From: Parachlorella kessleri
Lineage: Eukaryota; Chlorophyta; Trebouxiophyceae; Chlorellales; Chlorellaceae
Length of the DNA stretch: 10,390 bases
Assembly: GCA_001598975.1 (NCBI GenBank)
Contig: BBXU01002314.1
Location: forward strand, 1 to 10,390
Direction: 5' to 3'
Shown: piece by piece, positions 1 to 9,500 of the stretch
How positions within the stretch are numbered: position 1 is the stretch's first letter
How the letters are laid out: each line of letters starts with the position of its first letter
Program-made: the position numbers and the translations under genes
Notes under the pieces: model-generated
The model's database searches: none
Told to the model about the DNA's origin: nothing
The model's input: the letters and a program-made list of their open reading frames with translations, nothing else

Positions 1-290
1 ACACACACACATACACGTGAGCGCGGGTAAGCGAGCTGGGAACAGCACCACCTGGACCAGGCACACAAAGCTGGGGCGCCAGCGGGGGTAGCAGAAGCCC
101 CGACAGCACAGGCTGCCGCGTTGCCAGCCAGCCAGAAGGCTAATGTCGTGACTGTCGCCCCTGACCTCCCAACCACATAAGCCAGCAGGCATAGACACGC
201 CCTGGGCCAACAGCACGAGCACAAGCCCAGTCCACTGTCAGAGGAGACGGAGTGACTGACAAAGGTCCCTCCCCCCCTTCCCTTCCGTAC
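1..290 (-). other. Partial intron after the WHQPSQEE exon
   Basis: Begins with donor GTACGG and runs off the window. It starts on the plus strand with a short CA repeat (1-12) and has a C-run at about 269-276. I looked for the next PA200 exon in all minus frames and did not see it. Confidence 0.7.
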
Positions 291-539
291 CTCCTCCTGC
301 GAGGGCTGGTGCCACTCCAGCTTGGCCGCCCCGCAGCCGCCGCCGTGCTTGTCTACATAGCACTCCACCTGGCCGTCAAACCCCTCCCCCTCCTCCCCGC
401 CTGCGCCTGCGCCGCCCCCGGCCCCGCCGGCGCCCAGCGCCAGCGTGGCGGGGCAGGGCTCGTACTGCCGCAGCGGGTAGAAGTTGCAGAGGCCGATGAT
501 GAGGGAGGAGCAGGCGCGGGCCCCCGCCTCCTGGACCGC
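291..539 (-). CDS. PA200: PA200 exon ending in the WHQPSQEE motif
   Basis: 83 whole codons, residues 673-755. AVQEAGARACSSLIIGLCNF and YPLRQYEPC match plant GAGDHLLRSLLGSLILYYPIDQYKC. A Gly/Ala/Glu-rich insert of about 25 residues follows. The end, LEWHQPSQEE, matches plant RWHVPTQEE and human QWHVPSSEE. Acceptor GTGCAG; donor GAG|GTACGG, phase 0. The following exon is outside the window. Confidence 0.94.
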
Positions 540-3500
540 CTGCACATGGGTAGTTTGTTTAAGGGTTTGTAGTGATGAGTCACAGGTTGAGACGAGATGG
601 CACAAGCCGATGATAAGGGAGGAGCAGGCGCGGGCGCTCGCCTCCTGGACCGCCTGCACACATGGGGAAAATGCATAACATTGTAAGGGGGTAATCTTGA
701 ATTGGGGGCAGCTCTGATACATATATGAATATATACTTGTGGGCGCCCGCCTCCTGGAGCGCCCACACACACAAGGAAATGTATACCATGTTGGGGGGCA
801 ATTTGCATTTGGAATGGTGGAGTAGGATATAGCACACACATACAGATGAGTGGGCGCCCGCCTCATGCACACATGAGGGTATGTATGCCTATCTGGGCAA
901 AACCTCACAGTTTATATTTCCCAGAATGTCCCAACAGCCCGCCCGCCAGTGACGTGGCAACTGAAGCACATGACAAAGCTGACTAACCCGGCTCTGCACA
1001 AGCCGCTGACCGTCTCCAGGACATGCACCAGCTGCTGTCAGGACCAGCTGCTAGACTCCCCTTACGCTGGTGACAACCATGACTAACCTGGTTTCGAACA
1101 GCTGCTGGCCCCCCCCAAGGATGCCCACCGGCTGCTGGCGGGACCTGCTGCTACATCCCCACACCGGTGACAATATGACTAACCTGGTTTGGTGCAGCCG
1201 CCGCCCCCTCCAGGATGCCCACCAGCTGCTGGCGGGAGCGCAGCACAGCGGGGCCCATGTGGTAGCCCAGCGAGGACAGCAGCGCCAGGCGCCACCTCAG
1301 CGCCGTCTCCTCCACCTGTGAGGGGGGGCGGGAATATACATTTCGGAGGGGGTTTCAAGCAACTCAGGAAAATTGCAGCAGGGCCCATGTGGTAGCCCAG
1401 CGAGGACAGCAGCACCAGGCGCCACCTCAGCGCCGTCTCCTCCACCTGCAATTGGCGGGGAACACTATTTTTATTCCCTGGAGGGATTCTGCGACTTGAG
1501 CTGGCGGACATTGCAGCGCAGCCTTATTGTAGCACAGCAGAGCCGGCAGGGCGCCACCTCAGCGCCAGTCTGGCCCACCTTGGCAGGCATGGATTTCCTG
1601 CTATCCAATACAGGGTGCAGGTCCCCGCTGTGCGTTTCTTACAAACTACCGAAATGACACAACCTACCCGAACCACCACCAGATGCACCCGAGCAACTAG
1701 ACCAAAGGCGAGCCAGGGCACTGCAAGGCGCAGCAGGGCAGACTGGTCTTGATTCCACAAACCAGTCCATGTTGGGTGTCTGGCAGCGGTGCACGGGTCT
1801 GTGTATGGTGGTTTCTTGTCTTTAATGTGAAGAGGGGGGGGGGGGCACGCAAGGCGGGCCCAGCGCGCTACCTACCCTTCCACCAGACGTACGGTCTGAT
1901 CTTTAATACAAAGAACCAAAGAGAGCACATTTAGCTTAGCTCAGTCACACCCTTATGCAGTGCACCGTTCAAGCGCCGAGCATACTAAAAAGCACAAAGG
2001 TACAATCCCAGAAAACAGACGATGGCGCCCACCTTGGACAGGCGCTTGGTGCCTGACTTGGCCACGGCCGCCACGTCACGGCTCAGCGCGGCCAGCAGGG
2101 GCGCCAGCAGCGCCTCGGAGGTCGCCTCGGCATCACACCAGGCGATGGCGTTGCACAGGATGCTCGCCTCGGCGCTCACTGCAGGCAGGCAGTAGAGGCG
2201 CGTGCCAGCATGTGGCTACCCAAATGATCTCATAGGAGGAAAGGAAGAGCGTCTTCACTGAAAGACGCCGACGCAATACGGCCCCCCGGAATGGCGAATG
2301 TTCTCCTTGCGGGAGCGCCCCAAACGCCAGCTTGACTGTGCACATCTCAGATACAAACACTCCTTACTAACGCATGACTCACCCGACGCCAGGGTGTTCT
2401 CCAGCAGGAACGCCCACATAGCCAGCAAGCCTGTGCGCACCTCAAAGACATACACTCCTTACTAATCCATGACTCACCAGACGCCAGGGTGTTCTCCAGC
2501 AGGAACGCCCCCACCCGACGTATGGCCAGGGCACGCAGTCGTGGGGGCAGCCGCACAAACAGGATCTCCATCAGCGGCCTGCAGACAGCGGCTCAAGATA
2601 CCAGGAATCTCGAGGCTGACCGTAGATACCACCGCAGGATCTCCATCAGTGGCCACTGCACAAATAGCTTTCACAACAGCCACAGCCGGGGCGGGTGTGT
2701 CCGCAGTAGTGTGACCATGAGGGGAAGGCCAGCAACCGCTGGGAGTGTGGCTGTCGAAAGAGCAGGCAGCGCCAGTGCTCCCGATCCCCTCAAAGGCTCC
2801 TGCTACGGCTCTGGATGGTGCACGCCCGAGGCAGGGACCCTCGTTCAACCTTCCAACTGACACCACGCGAGACTGTGAGTTGCATACCATCACTTCAACA
2901 GCCCCATCAGAGCCGCCCTGTTCTCTCCCCCCCAACATGGAGAACCGAAACCCCCTGTCCCCCCCTCGATATGGAGAACAGAGGCCCCTCCCAGCTCCAA
3001 AAGGCACCCCCCTGTCCCCACCTAAACATGGAGTTGCTCTCCAGCAGGAATGAGGCAGACTCCACGCCACCCAGGGCATCCGTCCCAGCATGCTCCCCTG
3101 CAGGCAGGAGGGGGGGGAGGGCGCGCGGGTGTCGGCATGTGAAAGATGTTAAAGGGGGAGGGGGGTATAGGCACCCCGCATGCCTTCCCCCAGCAAGATG
3201 CTGGCTGCCATCCCCAACCCAGCCAGCTTGGCGCAATGCGGACAACCCATGTCACTGGCTAACCCAGCAAAGCTGCTTGGAAGTGGGACTTGGTCGCTAA
3301 GTAGGCCACACACCGCTTCCCACCCCAGTTACATCAACCCAAGTCAGGGGGGGCCCACCACGCTTGCCCGTGCCCCCACAGTACTTCTCCGGCCGTTCAC
3401 AGCGCCCTGCGAGGTTACAGAAACGCATGACTAGTACCAGCCCCCGCCCCCTCGGTGCTGTTCGGCCGCACCCAGGTTGGCCACAGCCCTATCTAAACCC

Positions 3501-6500
3501 GTGCTGAAATACATCAGAAAAGTGCAATCACATGACACCCCTGATCCCCCCCCTCCGGTGCTTCGGGGCGTCCAGGCTGGCCACGGTCACAAAGATTGTG
3601 TGGGGTTATCCAATCCACGGCTAACCACCGCCCTCACCCCCGCGGTGCTGCTCTGGCGCGTCCAGGTTGGCCACGATGGCAAACACCCGGCTCAGTAACT
3701 CCTCCGCCCACTCCTCGGTATAGAGAGGCAGGGAGGGGGTGGGGCTCTCCTGCGCACACACAGAGAGGGACCAGGACAGTGAGGCCCACAGGAGTGAGCA
3801 GTGGCGGTCAAGCCACTGTTCCAGCCTGGAGGGTTTCATGCTGTAGCAGCAGCTCCTCCGCACACCCCTCGGTATACAGAGGCAGGCAGGGGTTGGGGCT
3901 CTCCTGCAGTCACAGGGGGAAAAAGAGGCTCCGGGGCACTGAGGGTGCTTTACAAGCAAGCGCAGCAGTGAGCCACTCTTCCGCCCACTCCTTGAGTACA
4001 AACGCATAGACGTGGCGTTGGGACACGGTGATGCCACCAAGCACAGTCCACAGCCGGGCCACCCTCCGCCCTGTCAAGCCACACAACAGCACATCTGGGG
4101 ACCGCACGCGGCTTCCCACCGCCTACCGAACCTCACACACAACCTCCAGGGGGGATTAGAATGCGGTACTCACAGGCAGCTGGCCCACGCTGCTGAGCAC
4201 GCAGCAGAAGAACCGGAAGACGGCCAGCGACTTGGGGGGGTCGTTGGCATCAATTCCGGGCAGCATGGCCTGCATCGCGCCCGCCACAGCGGCGGCCGCG
4301 GCGGCGCGGCGGTCCTGGGGTGAGTCGGCGCCACCGCCTGCGTAAGGCTTGCCCAGGGCACTGAGTTAGATTGATGTCAGGGGCAGGGTGTGTGTTGTAG
4401 GTGTGTAACGGGGTGTGGGTGGGGGAGTGGGGGGGGGTGGAGTTGTTCATGTCTCAGGCCCTGAACTATGTGTGCCTGGCCATGTCGGCTCACAAACGGT
4501 CCCTGCGAGAATCGCCGCCTGCGTGACGCTTGTCCCGGGCACAGCAGGAGTCAAGAGGGCAGGGGGTGAGGCCGTCGGTGGTGAGTCTTGCCCCTAAAAC
4601 ACGCGTGCATGAATGCGCCCGCTACTCCGAAAACACAGGAGAGTTCATCTGGGAGCATAACATGCACGTCACGGCGCTGTCACCTGCTCCCAGTCAGCTG
4701 GAAGGCATGACAGACCCAAGCGGTTGGCGTTCTGGGGGAGCTATGATGCAAGATTTAGATGCTACATAAGGAGAACCCTGGCACATAGCAGGCTGACCTT
4801 GGGTACCGCCAGCTGGCTCAAGGGCCCCCCCTGCCCCTTCGCCCTCTATTCTCAGCCCGGCGACCAGCAGGGGCCGCACACACAGGCTGAGTGTCTGGAT
4901 GGCAGTGGCCAGCTGGTGGGAAGCCGTCACCTGAAGGCATGACAGATGGCATGACAAATACACCGACTCAAGGGAATCATATTGACTGCGTCTGGATGGC
5001 AGTCGCCAGCTGGTGGGAAGCTGTCACCTGCGAGCAGGCGGGCATGACAAACGGTATGACAAATACTCCGACTAAAGGGAGCCATATACAAACAGCGTCT
5101 GGAAGGGCAGTCGCCAGCTGGCGTAAGCTGTCACCTGCGAGCAGGCGGGCATGACAACAGGCATGACAAATACACCGACTAGAGAGATTCATACTGACAG
5201 CGTCTGGATAGCCGCCCAGGCTGGCTGCGAGCAAGCTGGCAGCCATGAGCTGGCAGCGGGCATGACAAACACACTGACTAAAGGTGACACCACGGTAGCA
5301 GCCTGCTGGTGGAAGCTGCTTGCTGCCTTGGAGAGTCAGGGCTGCTGCAAGCAGTGGCCACCACCACCTCACAACACCCAGCGCCTGTTTGCTGCTGCCA
5401 CGGAGCGGATCGCCTGCTGTGATGGCCGGCTGTGGCCCCTCCCACAAGCCACAACTCCTCCCACTAGCGGCCGTGCCAGCGCACCCCAGCAGACACGCAG
5501 CCGCGGCAGCAGCAAAGCAGGACCCCTCCTCCCCTTAGCACTGCTCCGGCAGGGCACAGGTCGTTATCACACCAACAGAACAGGAAAGGAGTCAGACAAC
5601 CAAAAAACCAATGAAGTTGAGCGGAGTTAAAACGCAGGAACTCACAGTTTCCAGCGCTGCCTCGAACTGCTTGTGTGCCAGGGGCAGCACCAGGTCGGGC
5701 TCCAGGTTGGCCATCGCGGCTAGGACGTAGGAGGAGTTGCGGGTCAGGCCTTTGTCCTGCAATCAGTCATCGCATGAGTCCTGGCTTCGGTACTGAGGCG
5801 CTGGAGCCCAGGCGCGCAGCACCAGGTCAGCCGGCACGGTTAGAGAGGAGTGGGGAGTCGTGGGGGAGGTCCACGTCCCGCGGTGGGACAGAGCGCGTGC
5901 CAGGGCGTGTGTCAGAGCTTACACCATCGCGCGGGGCGGGGGGGGGCACAAGGTCTTCTCCACAAATCTCATGCGGGAGTCGTTTGGCATACAGGGAAGA
6001 GCCGGGTCCAATCTAGGTCGGACGACAAACAGGCATGGCTTTTCGGCCCTTCCCCTGCGGCGAGTGACGTCGGCAAAGCCGATAAACACGACAGGCCTCA
6101 TCTAAAGAACATCATCAGTCCAGGTATAGTTGACTCAACCCACCTTGGCGAACTGGCCCTTGGTTGCCAGCCTGACTAACCCTGACACAACCCGCCGTCG
6201 CGTCGCTGGCGCTGCCAGGTGGCGCCGCGCGGAGGGCGCCACCGCGCCTGCAGCCAAGCCAGAGACAGCGAGCAGTCTGAAGAGAAACAAAAGCCAACTC
6301 GCCTTGATGCACACTGCTGCCTTAAATGCAGTAGAATAAGCGAGGAAGGCACCTTAGCATCGGCCCTCCCCCCCCCCTCTTCCTCTCAACCCCAAAAACC
6401 ATCACTAAGAGCAGACCCCTGTCAACAGAACCCCAACACCTGCCCACCTGACCCCGCCTCCTCCTCTGGCGCAGGCAGCGCGTCTGCGCCCTCCTCGTCT

Positions 6501-9500
6501 TCCCCAGAGCTGGTGTCTGGCGACTCTGTCCCCCCAGCCAGGCCTGCCAGGTTCAAGTTGCTGCCCATACCTGTAAAGCATGCAAAGCAAGCAACAATAT
6601 GGAGGGTGGGGCTCTCCAGTCAGCCGTGCGTCACTGCTCCTCACCAGGTGCCATTTCAGTAGCACTGTGTGGTTTATCGGCTGGAGGTGTCTCTAGTGGC
6701 TCACGCCTCGCCGCTACAGCGGCGCCATCAAGGGTGCTGCCCATGGCTGTGAGAAGCGTGCTGCTTCATGACGGCATGACTAAGGAAGGTCGGCTGCAAC
6801 CTGGAGTTTGACAGCTTGGCCATCCATGCATGGGAAAGCCAGCTCTGCCAGGAGATAAATGAATGAATAAATGAACAACACAGTAAATAAAGAAATAAAG
6901 AAATAAATACGCCCAGGCAAGGAGATACCCGCACCAGCGACAGGCACCCATAGCCCAACCCATTATGTGTGGGCATAGCGCCGCTGGCTACACCACTACC
7001 ATCATGGAATCCTGGGCTCCAGGTGCATCCTGGGCTTGGCCGTTGCCCAGGGGCTGGTCAGACATACTGCAACCTATAGGATGTCCTCCCTCTTCAACGA
7101 GCACAAAAGCCGCCCAGCCGCCCAACATGCTGAAGCAATGACAAAGATGTACCCCCCCCCCCCCTCCCGGCCCCACGCCCTGCTTGACCACCAACAACTC
7201 ACCCACATCTGTCTCGTCGTCCTCCAACAGTGCTCCATCACCATTCTCACCGTCCGCATCTGCAGCGTAGCACAGCACAGCCCAGTCAACCCCCGCAAAG
7301 AGCTTGCTTTGCGCCCCGCCTCACTCACCCACCCACCACCCACCCACCACTCCATAGGTTGCTCAGCATCGGGCCCCCATCCAACTGGCGCCTCCCATCA
7401 GCCGCCCACACTGCCCAAGCACCTGCTCAACAAGCTGACTGACTGGATGAGTCACCTGAGTCATCACTCCCGCCGCTGCGCCAGCCGGGCAGCATGCTGT
7501 CCCAACAACTAATAGCTGACTGACTGGGTGACTAACCTGAGTCGTCGCTCCCGCCGCCGCGCCGCAGCGCCAGGTGGGCAGCATGCTGTCTCAACAACCA
7601 ATAGCTGACTGACTGGGTGACTAACCTGAGTCGGCGCTCCCGTCGCCGCGCCGCTGCGCCAGGCGGGCAGCGTGCTCCCCCACCACCCGCTTGCACAGGT
7701 GGTTACTAAGCTCGCGCAGAAAGTTGGAGAGGGTGGCGGTCCACCTGCAGCACAGTGAGGAAAGAAAGGGCGACGCACAATGAGGAAGGAAAGAAAGCAA
7801 GAATGCTAGACGCACAGTAAGGAAAGAAGGAACGACGCAGGGTAATGGAAGGAAGAACGGAGTTGGACAGGGTGGCGGTCCACCTGCCGCAAGGGTAAGC
7901 AAGTAGGAAAGGGGAGAACATCAGGTCAGGGGGATCACCCAGGTTTAGTTGAGGATGACATGGCCAGTCAGCCCCTCCACGACCCCACTTGCAAGCATGC
8001 CTCGCATATCCGCACCCTCCCTTCTCCCTCTTAACACGCACACACATGCGCGCGGAGTCCCACACCACAAATCAGCACCAAATCCAAGATTAGCACCGTC
8101 AGATTCCCCGGGCAGATACCCACCTGCCGCCGTTGCTGGGGTGGTAGTACTGCTCCAGCAGCGCCACCACGCTCTCCAGACGCTCCAGCACGGGATCCTT
8201 CCCCCCCTCCACCGCCGCATCCTCCTTCCCCGGTCCCCCCTCCCCACCACCTCCCTCTACAGAGACAGCGGCCGTTCCGGCTCCCGCCGCTGGGGGCGGT
8301 GGTGCAGGCGGCACCCGGCCTAGGAGGTAGACCATAGCCTTGGCCACGCTGGTTGAGCGGGATTTGATGTCAGAGGCAAACATGGACTGGCAGCTGAGGG
8401 GGACGGGGAAGCCTGCGGGAGAGAAGGGGTGGGGGCGGGGTGGGGGGATTGGTAAGGGGAGGGAGTCCCAAAAACGAATGCACAAAGCAAGCCAGATTCA
8501 AAATCTGGCAGCCTGAGGGGCACGGGGAAGCCAGCAGGAAGAAACCAACGGGCGCAGGTGTTTAAGGTGCATTTTGTGACTTGTGGTGTGTACGTATTGA
8601 TAGTGGTGGTGGTGGGGGGGGGGGTTGCATTGTGTGAAGGTATGCGTGTCTGTGTGTGGTGGTGGTCGGTTGGGGGAGGGGGGGGGACAAGGGAGAAGGC
8701 AGGGAAACAGCTTCCAGCGGAGGTGCACGGCATAGCAGGCAAGCCGCGAAGGCCTGTGAGGGTTGCTGCGGCCAGCTGGGACAAACAGCAGGTGGGGTAT
8801 ACTCATCAAATAGTTGGCACGAGGCCTCATGCCAGTTTCTGCCATGACCCGGCATGAGCGCGGTCATGAGGTCATATCTGAAGGCAAGACTAAAAACACG
8901 CACCCCTAGGACGTGCCGCAGCAGAAAACAGTGTGCCCCCAGAAGGCCATAACATGCCCGCTTTGTCAGAGGCACAGCGGACGTGAGGCTGTGCCCCCTG
9001 GCATTTGCGCGGAGACAGCCACGAGTAGCAGCAACGCCAAGGGGTCAGTGGCCCGCCCCCTTCCCATCAGTGCATAAAGCAGTCCCACCAGGGAAGTCCG
9101 ATGCACAAACAGCAGACACACAGCACGCAGGACCAACACATCCAAGGGGGTGGAGGCTGTTGCTGTGCCCAGCGTGAGGCACCCAACGTGTGTGGTAACC
9201 CCCTAAACCCCTCAACTTGTCAAGGTCCCCAAGGGTCCCCCACTCACTGAGGGCGCCGAGGCTGTTGCCCTACCTAACGCGTGACCACCACCAAAGAAAT
9301 GTCCAGGTCCCTCAGGGCCGACATTCACAGAGGGGCGCGGAGGCTGTTGCCGTTCCCAGGGGGGGGATGGCTGTGAAGAAGCAGAAACAACATCATTTCC
9401 GGGAGATCGACAGTCACTGAGGGGCGCAGAGGCTGTTGCCCTACACACCGCATGAAAACCCCCACCCCTAACGACATGTCAAGCTTCCCAAGAGTCCTCC

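Noticed and set aside
353..841. Long minus-strand open frame of 162 codons covering the first acceptor array
   Set aside because: It is in a different frame from the exon encoding LIIGLCNFYP and QEE. Its Arg/Ala/Pro-rich content is the off-frame reading of GC-rich repeats.
2474..3091. Minus-strand open frame of 205 codons, the longest in the window
   Set aside because: It runs across two real exons and the intron between them in a non-PA200 frame and shows no domain I recognise. The conserved MEILFVRL reading lies in another frame.
3178..3200. Possible copy of the acceptor edge of exon 3022-3097
   Set aside because: GCATGC and a C-run are shared, but the match is short and gapped.
4890..5285. 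Direct repeats with regular spacing, considered as a CRISPR array
   Set aside because: Units are about 100 bases, degenerate, without unique spacers of constant length, and carry parts of a eukaryotic exon. The setting is a nuclear gene with introns.
5813..5835. Possible copy of exon 5646-5756 sequence (GCAGCACCAGGTC)
   Set aside because: Only 13 bases match and the flanks do not align, so chance in GC-rich sequence is likely.
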